From assembly GCA_903911145.1 (NCBI GenBank), contig CAIWCD010000018.1, forward strand, positions 124,001 through 188,000: a DNA stretch of 64,000 nucleotides. Reading direction: 5' to 3'. How positions within the stretch are numbered: the stretch's first letter is position 1; every line of letters starts with the position of its first letter. The notes beneath the pieces are model-generated. The model ran no database searches. It was not told the DNA's origin and was given only the letters and a program-made list of their open reading frames with translations. Source of the DNA: an uncultured delta proteobacterium (lineage in GTDB: Bacteria > Myxococcota > Myxococcia > Myxococcales > 40CM-4-68-19). Below are positions 34,520 to 42,036 of the stretch, piece after piece. The position numbers and the translations under genes were made by a program.

Positions 34520-35431
34520 ATGGCTGACCAGCTCGACGAATTGGCCGACTTGATTGCGACTCGCGCTCTCGCACGCCTGCGTGGCGAGGCCGGCGGGCAC
34601 GGGCACTCGCATTCGCACGCGGGGCAAGGCTCGAAAGAGGGCAGCGGCGGCGACTGCGTCACGCACGGTGGCTGCAACCCCTGCGAGGGCCGCGGCAGCT
34701 GCGGCGCGCGCTCGCTCGTCGAGGGCGGCGCCGTGCGACTCACGCCGATCAACATCCGCACCAGCAAGGACATCGCGCCGCTCATCGATCACACGCTGCT
34801 CAAGGCGGATGCGACGAGCGACGAGGTGATCAAGCTCTGCGACGAGGCGCGCAAGTACGGCTTCGCCACCGTCTGCGTGAACTCCAGCAACGTCGGCCTC
34901 GCGGCGAGACAACTCGCCGGTTCGTCGACGAAGGCGATCGCGGTGATCGGCTTTCCCCTCGGCGCGGGCACCACGTCGTCGAAGGTGTTCGAGACGCGCG
35001 AGTCGGTCCGCTGCGGCGCGGGCGAGATCGACATGGTGATCAACATCGGCGCGCTCAAGAGCAAGGATTACGTGCTCGTCGAACACGACATCCGCGCGGT
35101 CGTCGATGCGGCGCGGCCTGCACCGGTCAAGGTGATCCTCGAGACCGGCAGCCTCACGCGCGACGAGAAGATCATCGCCTGCGCGCTCTCGAAGGCGGCG
35201 GGCGCTGCGTTCGTCAAGACCTCGACCGGCTTCGGCACGGGCGGCGCAACGGCAGACGACATCGCGCTCATGCGCGCCATCGTCGGTGACACCGTCGGGG
35301 TGAAGGCCTCGGGTGGCGTGCGCACGACGGAAGACGCGCAGAAGATGATCCAGGCGGGCGCCAATCGAATCGGCGCGTCTGCGAGCATCGCGATCGTCAC
35401 CGGGACAAAGCCGGGCGCGAGCAAGTACTAG
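34520..35431 (+). CDS. deoC: Deoxyribose-phosphate aldolase with His/Cys-rich N-terminal extension
   Basis: A 303-aa class I aldolase that splits 2-deoxyribose 5-phosphate into acetaldehyde and glyceraldehyde 3-phosphate. The core starts near residue 85: [45 protein letters not shown], the Schiff-base Lys233 in [14 protein letters not shown] and [15 protein letters not shown]. The first ~80 residues are extra: an amphipathic helix ([20 protein letters not shown]), HGHSHSH, and Cys46-x5-Cys52-x2-Cys55-x5-Cys61. The helix-plus-linker layout is like microcompartment encapsulation peptides, and the four Cys could hold zinc or an iron-sulfur cluster; both are inferences. deoB follows 100 nt later. 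Confidence 0.93.
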   Translation: MADQLDELADLIATRALARLRGEAGGHGHSHSHAGQGSKEGSGGDCVTHGGCNPCEGRGSCGARSLVEGGAVRLTPINIRTSKDIAPLIDHTLLKADATSDEVIKLCDEARKYGFATVCVNSSNVGLAARQLAGSSTKAIAVIGFPLGAGTTSSKVFETRESVRCGAGEIDMVINIGALKSKDYVLVEHDIRAVVDAARPAPVKVILETGSLTRDEKIIACALSKAAGAAFVKTSTGFGTGGATADDIALMRAIVGDTVGVKASGGVRTTEDAQKMIQAGANRIGASASIAIVTGTKPGASKY

Positions 35432-35496
35432 CGAGGCAGCGCGCGCTCGCAAGTCCGCACTGGGCGCGGCTCTGCGCGATTCTTGTCGCGCTGATG

Positions 35497-35514
35497 ATTG
35501 CCGTTCAAACGATC
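35497..35514. repeat. Dispersed repeat, diverged single arm upstream of deoB
   Basis: ATTGCCGTTCAAACGATC matches the arm at 5393-5410 in 15 of 18 positions. It ends 17 nt before the deoB ATG. Confidence 0.5.
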
Positions 35515-35531
35515 TGTCGGAGAGCTCTCCC

Positions 35532-36719
35532 ATGTCCAACGACGCTGCTGCACGCGCTCCTCGCTTCACGATCATCGTGGTCGATTCGGTCGGTGCTGGC
35601 GCGCTTCCCGACGCGGCGGCCTACGGGGATGCGGGTGCGAACACGCTCGCGCACTGCGCGCAGGCAGCGGGCGGGCTCGTGCTGCCGAACCTGCAACGCT
35701 GGGGTCTGGGCAATCTCACCGGCATCCAGGGCTGCCCGCCGGCCGCGAAGCCGCGCGCGTCATTCGGGACCATGGCGGAACTCTCGCAGGGCAAGGACAC
35801 CACGACGGGCCACTGGGAGATGATGGGCATCGTGCTGGAGAAGGGCTTCACGACCTATCCGCACGGGTTCCCCGACGACTTGATGAACGAGTGGTTGAAG
35901 CTCTCGGGAGCGCCCGGCTTCCTCGGGAACAAGACCGCGAGCGGGACGACCATCCTCGATGAGCTTGGCGAAGAGCACATGCGCACGGGGCTGCCGATCG
36001 TCTACACGTCGGCGGACTCGGTCTTCCAGATCGCGGCGCACGAGGAGAAGGTTCCGCTCAAGACGCTCTACGCCTGGTGTGAAGCGGCGCGCACGGTGGG
36101 ACTGAAGCGCGGCATTGCACGTGTGATCGCGCGGCCCTTCATCGGCACGGGCACGGGCCACTTCAAGCGGACGTACAACCGGCACGACTTCTCGCAACCG
36201 CCGACGCGAGAGACGGTGCTCGATGCCTTGAAAAAGGTTGGTGTACCAACCATCGGCGTCGGCAAGATCCCCGATATCTACGACGGCCACGGGATCAGCA
36301 AGAGCGTGCACACCGAGGGGAATGCAGACGGTCTCAAGCAGACCGAGCAGCTGATGACGGAGCACGAGAGCGGGCTTCTCTTCGTCAATCTCGTCGACAC
36401 CGACATGCTCTATGGACACCGGCGCGATCCGATCGGCTATGCGCGCGCGCTCGCGGATTTCGATGCGGCGCTGCCGAGGCTTGAGGCGCAGATGCGGCCC
36501 GGAGACGTGCTCGCCATCACCGCCGATCATGGAAACGATCCGACCTTTCCGGGCAGCGATCACACGCGCGAGCAGGTGCCGCTGCTCGTGCATCGTGCGG
36601 GCTGCGAAGAGGGGCGCGCTCTCGGGCAGCGGGCGACGTTCGCCGATCTCGGCGCGACGGTGGCCGATTGGTTCGGCGTGAAGTCCGCGCTGGGCGCGAG
36701 TTTCCGCAACCTGCTCTGA
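35532..36719 (+). CDS. deoB: Phosphopentomutase
   Basis: A 395-aa alkaline-phosphatase-superfamily enzyme that interconverts (deoxy)ribose 1-phosphate and 5-phosphate, feeding DeoC. Metal and phospho-site motifs are RFTIIVVDSVGAGALPDA, AYGDAGANTLAH, the Thr-containing SQGKDTTTGHWEMMG, YTSADSVFQIAAHEE, VNLVDTDMLYGHRRDP and ITADHGNDPTFPGSDHTRE. Length is normal. It sits between deoC and a thioesterase on the same strand. A copy of the dispersed repeat overlaps the codons for KVGVPTIGV, a conserved part of the protein. Confidence 0.96.
   Translation: MSNDAAARAPRFTIIVVDSVGAGALPDAAAYGDAGANTLAHCAQAAGGLVLPNLQRWGLGNLTGIQGCPPAAKPRASFGTMAELSQGKDTTTGHWEMMGIVLEKGFTTYPHGFPDDLMNEWLKLSGAPGFLGNKTASGTTILDELGEEHMRTGLPIVYTSADSVFQIAAHEEKVPLKTLYAWCEAARTVGLKRGIARVIARPFIGTGTGHFKRTYNRHDFSQPPTRETVLDALKKVGVPTIGVGKIPDIYDGHGISKSVHTEGNADGLKQTEQLMTEHESGLLFVNLVDTDMLYGHRRDPIGYARALADFDAALPRLEAQMRPGDVLAITADHGNDPTFPGSDHTREQVPLLVHRAGCEEGRALGQRATFADLGATVADWFGVKSALGASFRNLL
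36237..36256. repeat. Probable dispersed-repeat arm inside deoB
   Basis: GTTGGTGTACCAACCATCGG differs from the left side of the 7671-7709 palindrome at only 2 of 20 positions and uses AT-rich codons unlike the rest of deoB. It encodes VGVPTIG, which is conserved in DeoB, so the match could be a coding coincidence. Confidence 0.4.
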
Positions 36720-36749
36720 TCGGGACGCGCTCCGTCCGAGGAGAACTTC

Positions 36750-37268
36750 ATGGCCACGCTGACCGGTGCACCGCAGACGACAGAGGAGCAGGAGCGGCTC
36801 AAGCTCGAGGAAGAGCGTCGGCACATCGACCGGCTCTTTAAGTGCAGCTACGGACATCGCGTGCGCTACGACGAGGTCGACGCGCAGTCGATCGTCGGCA
36901 ACGCGACCTGGCTCAATCTGTTGCAGCTCGCGCGCATCGAGTATCTGCGCAACATCGGGCTGCTCATCGAGGGTGGCAAGACGCCCGTGCAGATCGTCGT
37001 GCGGCGCGCGGTGGTCGAGTACGTCTCGCCCGCGCGCTTCGACGATGCGGTGATTCTGCGCACGCGCTGCTCGTACCTCGGCCACTCGAGCGCGCGCTTT
37101 GAGTACCTCGCCGACAGCGTCGAGAAGCTGCGCTACGTCGTCGCCGAGACCGTCGTGGTCTGCATCGACATGGCGACCTTCCGCAGCACGCCCTGGCCGC
37201 AGATCTTCCGCGAGCGGATCCAGGAGTTCGAGGGCGAGGGGCTGCAGGTCGGGCAGCTGATTCGCTGA
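36750..37268 (+). CDS. Acyl-CoA thioesterase (4HBT hotdog fold)
   Basis: A 172-aa protein. An N-terminal charged helix (EEQERLKLEEERRH) precedes the hotdog domain: HRVRYDEVDAQSIVGNATWL is the YxDxDxxGxV-like active-site strand, with the Gly replaced by Ser-Ile. LQLARIEYLRNIGL is the central helix, and VVRRAVVEYVSPARFDDAVIL the next strands. It probably hydrolyses an acyl- or aryl-CoA; substrate unknown. GAGGAG stands 10 nt before the ATG. It is 30 nt after deoB and may share its transcript without a clear metabolic link. Confidence 0.85.
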   Translation: MATLTGAPQTTEEQERLKLEEERRHIDRLFKCSYGHRVRYDEVDAQSIVGNATWLNLLQLARIEYLRNIGLLIEGGKTPVQIVVRRAVVEYVSPARFDDAVILRTRCSYLGHSSARFEYLADSVEKLRYVVAETVVVCIDMATFRSTPWPQIFRERIQEFEGEGLQVGQLIR

Positions 37269-37374
37269 AGCCGCGCATCGTCGTGCGGTGTCACATCGCG
37301 CCGCGAGGAAGTCTTATAGAGAAGGGCGTCGTCGCGTTCTCTCTCGAGAGGGCTCGAGCCCTATTCACTCAACC

Positions 37375-37380
37375 AAGGAG
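37375..37380 (+). promoter_or_regulatory. Shine-Dalgarno site deciding the lipoprotein start
   Basis: AAGGAG directly abuts one ATG (37381) but is 6 nt from the next in-frame ATG (37387), so the latter is the likely start. An upstream TATAGA at 37315 could be a -10 element. Confidence 0.6.
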
Positions 37381-37386
37381 ATGTTC

Positions 37387-38112
37387 ATGTTCGCTCGCCG
37401 CCTTTGCTCCGTTCTCTCGTGTGTCGCCGCCGCCGCTTGCAGTGGAACCAGCTCGGTCGACCAGAGCCAATACCTGGCCCAGTACAGTGCAGCGTTGTGC
37501 ACGAAGGTCGCCAACTGCTGCCCGACGGAGGCTGCCGACGCTGGGTTTACGGTGGCAGCCTGCGAGACGAAGGAGATTGCGGCAGCGTCTGCCGGTTTCG
37601 CCGCGCTCCTCGCGACAGGGCATGTCACCTACAACGGTGCCGCCGCCGCGAGCTGCAACAGCGAGATCGCAAGCGTGAGCTGCGGCGCGCTCGCAGGCGC
37701 TGGCGGTCCTGCGGATTGCGCGCTGGCGGTCGTCGGTACACAGCCGATCGGGGCTGCCTGCTCGTCGGGAAACGAATGCACGAGCGACTTCTGCAACAAC
37801 GTGACGGTGGACAACAACGGCCACGTCACAGCGCCCGGTGCCTGCGCGGCGCAAGCGGCAGCAAACCAGCCCTGCCCCGAGCCGAGCAACGGGATGGGCT
37901 CTTCGGGGCAACACTGTGCCGCCGGCACCGTCAATGTCTTCTCGGGCGGAAACTGCACGTGCGCGCCGACAGTCGCCAACGGGGCGGACTGCACGGTCAA
38001 CAGCGAATACCTCTGCACCTCGGGATACTGCGACCCGGCGACGACCAAATGCGCGACCGTTCCGGCCGATCTGACGGTGCAGGAGTGCACGGGCGCGATC
38101 GCCAACTTCTGA
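37387..38112 (+). CDS. Cys-rich lipoprotein of unknown function
   Basis: A 241-aa exported protein. The short signal peptide ends in a lipobox AAAAC with Cys18 as the lipidated residue. The mature part has 20 or so Cys, including KVANCCPTEAA, ACSSGNECTSDFCNN, NCTCAPT and CTSGYCDPATTKC. C..(S/T)(D/G)(F/Y)C-type clusters like these recur in myxobacterial surface lipoproteins and probably form disulfide-bonded loops. No enzyme motif is seen. It is flanked by its own promoter-like gap and a hairpin, so it is likely monocistronic. Confidence 0.8.
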   Translation: MFARRLCSVLSCVAAAACSGTSSVDQSQYLAQYSAALCTKVANCCPTEAADAGFTVAACETKEIAAASAGFAALLATGHVTYNGAAAASCNSEIASVSCGALAGAGGPADCALAVVGTQPIGAACSSGNECTSDFCNNVTVDNNGHVTAPGACAAQAAANQPCPEPSNGMGSSGQHCAAGTVNVFSGGNCTCAPTVANGADCTVNSEYLCTSGYCDPATTKCATVPADLTVQECTGAIANF

Positions 38113-38172
38113 TTCGCGCGCTGAGCGAATGCGGCGAACAGGCCTGCTGTCGAAGGCTTTTGGGACCCGCTC

Positions 38173-38204
38173 CACGCCGCTACGATCTGATCCGTGGCGG
38201 CGTG
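38173..38204. terminator. Hairpin between convergent genes
   Basis: CACGCCGC and GCGGCGTG form an 8-bp stem with a 16-nt loop, placed between the Cys-rich lipoprotein gene and the convergent permease gene. No T-tract. A role as bidirectional terminator is inferred from position. The rest of the 180-nt gap shows nothing. Confidence 0.4.
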
Positions 38205-38292
38205 TGACGTAGTTACAGATAATGTCCAAATGTATCGTCCGTCGCCGTTGCCTCGCACTTCGCGCGGGACTGTTCGTCGGCTGATGCGCCGA

Positions 38293-39192
38293 CTACCGAC
38301 CTTCCGGATCGTACGGCACGCCATCAGCGGCCGGCGCGCGCGTGCGTCCGCGGGAGAGCGCGAGCAGGAGCAGCGTCAGCGCGTACGGCAGCGCGAGGAA
38401 GAGTCCCTCGAGGTGCAGATCTGCCGCGTGGAATGTGAGGCTCAGCGATCTCTGCACGACCTCCGCGAGCGCGAAGAATACGCACGCAGCGGCCGCGCCC
38501 AGCGGTGTCCACTTGCCGAAGATCATCGCCGCGAGCGCCATGAAGCCCTGGCCCGCCGGCATGCGCACGTCGAACTGGCCGAGGATGCCGATGGAGAGCG
38601 TCGCACCGCCGAGTCCGGCGAGCGCGCCGCTGCCGATCACGCAGAGCGCGCGCAGCTTGAGCACGGAGACTCCCGCGGTCGCAGCGGCGCGCGGATGTTC
38701 ACCGACGGCGCGGATTCGCAGGCCCAGCGCGGTCCGCGTGAAAATCCAGTGCATCGCGAGTGGGAGCACGACGGCGAGCCAGGTGAGCGCGCTGTGACCG
38801 AAAATTCGCGGCAGTTGCGGTGACGGCGGACTCACGCCCGCCGAGCCGAAGATCGCTTCGAGCAGGAAGGTGACGAGGCTCATCGCGACGAGGTTGAGCG
38901 CGATCCCGCTGACGACCTGATCGGCGCGATAGCGGAGACTGAGCAGTGCGTGCAAAGCCGCGCTGGTGGCGCCCGCGAGCGCTCCGGCGACCAGACCGAG
39001 CCAGGGATTTCCCGTCCCGATCGCGACCGCTGCCGCGAAGAACGCGCCGAAGCGCATCATCCCTTCGAGACCGATGTTGACGACGCCGCTCTTCTCGCTG
39101 AGCACGCCGCCGAGGGCTGCGAGCACCAGCGGCGGCGCGAACTCGAGCAGCGCGTGGAGCGCGTCGAGCAGCGTCTGCGCAAGCGGACTCAC
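38293..39192 (-). CDS. BMP-type nucleoside ABC transporter permease 2
   Basis: A 299-aa inner-membrane permease of the branched-chain/sugar (BPD_transp_2) family. LAALGGVLSEKSGVVNIGLEGMMRFGAF is the classic N-terminus of YufQ/NupQ-like subunits, and AGLGGATLSIG and MAALAAMIFGKW-like sequence (FMALAAMIFGKWTPLGA) is the EAA-like coupling loop. GTG start overlaps the preceding permease stop by 4 nt. It is the last gene of the importer operon. The family takes up nucleosides or purines. Confidence 0.9.
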   Translation of the reverse strand: MSPLAQTLLDALHALLEFAPPLVLAALGGVLSEKSGVVNIGLEGMMRFGAFFAAAVAIGTGNPWLGLVAGALAGATSAALHALLSLRYRADQVVSGIALNLVAMSLVTFLLEAIFGSAGVSPPSPQLPRIFGHSALTWLAVVLPLAMHWIFTRTALGLRIRAVGEHPRAAATAGVSVLKLRALCVIGSGALAGLGGATLSIGILGQFDVRMPAGQGFMALAAMIFGKWTPLGAAAACVFFALAEVVQRSLSLTFHAADLHLEGLFLALPYALTLLLLALSRGRTRAPAADGVPYDPEGR

Positions 39193-40322
39193 GTGGCACC
39201 TCCGACTTCGCTTGATGCGCCAACGCCAGCCGTTGCGGAAACAGACGCGCGTCCGCGAAGCCGCGCCAGGAGCGGCGCAAAGATGCGCGGGGCGGCGACG
39301 AGCAGCACGGCGAGGCCCTGGATCAGCTCGGCGAAGCTGGGGTGGATCCCGACGAGTTGCAGACGCGTTGAGCCCGCGCGCAGCGCGCCGAAGAAGAATC
39401 CCGCGAGTACGGCACCCGGTGCGGTGACGCCGCCGACGAGCGCGACAGCGATGCCGTCGAAGCCGTAGCCGGTGCGAAAGACGCCCGGGTAGCGGTGCTC
39501 GGTGCCGAGGATGATGAGCGCTCCCGCGACGCCAGCGAGTGCACCGGAGAGGAACATCGCCTCGGCGATGCAGCGTGCGTTCGGGATGCCTTGTGCGCGC
39601 GCCGCATCCGGCCCGGCTCCGACACATCTCCACTCGAAGCCGCGCCGCGTGCGGGTGAGAAACAGCCAGACGAGCGCGGCGATCGCGAGCGCGATCGGCA
39701 GGCCGAGATCGAGGCGGCTGCCGCTCTGCGCGAAGAGCCGCGGAAGGAACGCTTCGTCGCGGATCGCGGCAGTGCCGGCGACGCTCACGTCTGCGCTGCC
39801 GGTGGCGACGGAGAGCGGTCCGCTCACGAGCCAGCCGTTGACGAGATCGATCGCGACCCAGTTGAGCAGAATCGTGCTGATGACTTCGTGCACGCCCCGC
39901 GCGGTCTTGAGCCACGCGGGGATGAGCGCCCAGAGTCCGCCTGCAAGCGCGGCCGCGCCGAGAGCGGCCGGGATGGCGAGGAACGCAGGCAGTGGCAGCG
40001 CGTTGCCGACAACAGCCGCAGCGAGCGCACCCCAGATGAACTGGCCCTCGGCGCCGATGTTGAAGAGGCCGACCGTGAACGCGACCGTGACCGAGAGGCC
40101 AGTGAGCACGAGCACGCTGCCCTTGAGCGCGCTCTCGCCGAGCGGACGCGCGCCGCCGAGCGCGCCCTGCAGCAGATCGGCGTAGCCATTCACGGCGTCC
40201 TTGCCGGTGGCGAGGATGGCGATGAAGCAGATCGTGAGTGCGCAGAGGATGGCGAAGAGCGCGGACCAGAGCGGCGCGCGGGCTGGGGCGAAGAGAGACT
40301 GGCGCCACGTCGAACTAGCCAC
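39189..40322 (-). CDS. BMP-type nucleoside ABC transporter permease 1
   Basis: A 377-aa permease (YufP/NupP-like), longer than its partner. After the first helix comes a loop ending in TGLSVTVAFTVGLFNIGAEGQ, then HEVISTILLNWVAIDLVNGWLV, the signature of this subunit, and YGFDGIAVALVGGVTAPGAVLAG, the coupling loop. It pairs with the following permease. Eight nt overlap with the ATPase gene. Ala/Val-rich C-terminal tail of about 25 residues. Confidence 0.9.
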   Translation of the reverse strand: MASSTWRQSLFAPARAPLWSALFAILCALTICFIAILATGKDAVNGYADLLQGALGGARPLGESALKGSVLVLTGLSVTVAFTVGLFNIGAEGQFIWGALAAAVVGNALPLPAFLAIPAALGAAALAGGLWALIPAWLKTARGVHEVISTILLNWVAIDLVNGWLVSGPLSVATGSADVSVAGTAAIRDEAFLPRLFAQSGSRLDLGLPIALAIAALVWLFLTRTRRGFEWRCVGAGPDAARAQGIPNARCIAEAMFLSGALAGVAGALIILGTEHRYPGVFRTGYGFDGIAVALVGGVTAPGAVLAGFFFGALRAGSTRLQLVGIHPSFAELIQGLAVLLVAAPRIFAPLLARLRGRASVSATAGVGASSEVGGAT

Positions 40323-42036
40323 GCGATGCCTCCGTCTGCGCTCGCCCTTGCTGGGCGCCGGTTTGCGCGATCGTGGCCGCGGCGCTCGTGTTGCCGAGCA
40401 TCAGCGGGCCGAGCACCGCATCGCTCGCGTCGGGCGCGCAGAGTCCTGCCACGCGACCCTCGTAGAGCACCGCGATCCGGTCGGCGAGCGCACGCAGTTC
40501 GTCGAGGTCGAGAGAGACGACGAGCACGGCCGCGCCCGCATCCCGCGCGGCGGTGAGCGCACTGTGCACGCGAGAGGTCGCGTGAAAATCGAGGCCGCGG
40601 CTCGGCTGCACAGCGATCACGAGCCGTGCCCGCAGGTCAGAGAGTTCGCGCGCCGCGACGAGCTTCTGCTGGTTGCCTCCGGAGAGATCTCCGGCGCGCG
40701 CGAGCGGATCCGCAGGCCGCACGTCGAAGGCCGCGAGCAGCTCGTTCGCGCGCGCGCGCCGACCTGCCCGGTCGATGAACATTCCGTGCGCCCAAGGCTC
40801 CTCTCGCTGGTGACCGAGCGAAAGGTTCTCCTCGAGCGACAGCAGTCCGCAGAGCGCGAGGCGATGGCGATCGGCGGGCAGATGGACGACGCCGCGAGCG
40901 CGCGCAAGCGCCGGATCGCGCGCCCAGCCATGCGGCGCAAGGCCGTCCTCTCCATCGAGCAGCAGCGCACCTGCGCAGTTGCGAAGCCCGGTCAGCACTT
41001 CGGCGAGTTCGGTCTGGCCGTTTCCATCCACGCCGGCGATGCCGAGGATCTCACCTGCACGCAGCTCAAGGTTGAGGCCGCGCAGGGCAGGGCGGCCGCG
41101 GTTGTCCGTGCAGACGAGATCGCGCGCGACGAGACGTGGTGCCGACTTGGTGTCGGCTTCCTGCAATAGATTGGGTGGGCGACCAATCAACTCCGCGGCC
41201 GCACCAGGGGAGGGAGCGCGAGCATCGGTCGTCGCTGCCCTTGTCGGCGCCACCCCGAGCACTGCCTTGCCTTCGGCACTTCGCGCTGCTGCGCCCAGCA
41301 CCGCCTCGGCGAGGGCCTCGGCGGTCGTCTCGGTCGCCTGGGCGGTCATCACCAGCCGTCCCCGCCGCAGCACGGCCACCCGATCCGCGACGCGCAAGAC
41401 CTCGCGCAGCTTGTGCGAGATGAAGATCACCCCGCGTCCCTCTGCGGCGAGTCCTCGCACGGTGCGCAGGAGTTCGTCGGCCTCGCTCGAGCTGAGCACC
41501 GCCGTCGGCTCATCGAGGATGAGCACGCGCGCGCCGCGCCAGAGCTGCTTGATGATCTCGACCCGTTGCTGCGCAGCGACGCTCAAGGATTCCGCGGGAG
41601 CATCGACGTCGATGGCAAGGCCCGCTCGCTTCGCGCAGTCGGCCACCTCGCCGCGGGCGCGATCGCGATCGACCAGGCCCAGCGCGGCCCCGACGCCTCT
41701 GCGCCGCGGCTCCCGCCCGAGCACCACGTTCTCCCAGACGGTGAGCGGACCGACCAACATGAAGTGCTGGTAGACGACGCCGAGGCCTGCGGCGATGGCC
41801 GCGCTCGGTTCGCCGGCAGGAAGCAAGGCGCCGTTCATCCGCACCTCTCCCGCATCGGAGCGATAGAGGCCGCAGGCGATCTGGATGAGCGTCGACTTGC
41901 CCGCACCGTTCTCGCCAATGAGCGCGAGAACCTCGCCCGGGGCGACGGCGAGCGAGACATCCTCAACCGCGGCGACACCGCCGAACCGCTTGACGATGCC
42001 GCGCAGTTCCAGAGCGCTCTGCGTGGACTCGCTCAC
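40315..42036 (-). CDS. BMP-type nucleoside ABC transporter ATPase (two fused domains)
   Basis: A 573-aa tandem ATPase (YufO/NupO/RbsA-like). Domain 1: Walker A ALIGENGAGKSTLIQIACGL, LSVAAQQRVEIIKQL, Walker B VLILDEPTAVLSSSEA. Domain 2: GIAGVDGNGQTELAEVL (no Lys, as usual in this family), LSGGNQQKLVAARELS and LVIAVQPSRGLDFHA. The linker (about 235-285) is Ala/Thr-rich and contains ELIGRPPN, encoded by a GATTGG/CCAATC palindrome. ATP hydrolysis drives import by the two permeases. It overlaps both neighbours. Confidence 0.92.
   Translation of the reverse strand: MSESTQSALELRGIVKRFGGVAAVEDVSLAVAPGEVLALIGENGAGKSTLIQIACGLYRSDAGEVRMNGALLPAGEPSAAIAAGLGVVYQHFMLVGPLTVWENVVLGREPRRRGVGAALGLVDRDRARGEVADCAKRAGLAIDVDAPAESLSVAAQQRVEIIKQLWRGARVLILDEPTAVLSSSEADELLRTVRGLAAEGRGVIFISHKLREVLRVADRVAVLRRGRLVMTAQATETTAEALAEAVLGAAARSAEGKAVLGVAPTRAATTDARAPSPGAAAELIGRPPNLLQEADTKSAPRLVARDLVCTDNRGRPALRGLNLELRAGEILGIAGVDGNGQTELAEVLTGLRNCAGALLLDGEDGLAPHGWARDPALARARGVVHLPADRHRLALCGLLSLEENLSLGHQREEPWAHGMFIDRAGRRARANELLAAFDVRPADPLARAGDLSGGNQQKLVAARELSDLRARLVIAVQPSRGLDFHATSRVHSALTAARDAGAAVLVVSLDLDELRALADRIAVLYEGRVAGLCAPDASDAVLGPLMLGNTSAAATIAQTGAQQGRAQTEASRG

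Noticed and set aside
37733-37755. GGTACACAGCCGATCGG in the Cys-rich lipoprotein as a repeat arm
   Set aside because: Shares only GGTACACA with the family and encodes an ordinary GTQPIGAAC stretch of such lipoproteins.
41165-41192. GATTGG...CCAATC inverted repeat in the ABC ATPase linker as a family member
   Set aside because: Has the GATTGG/CCAATC words but the order is reversed and the outer TTTG/CAAA arms are absent.
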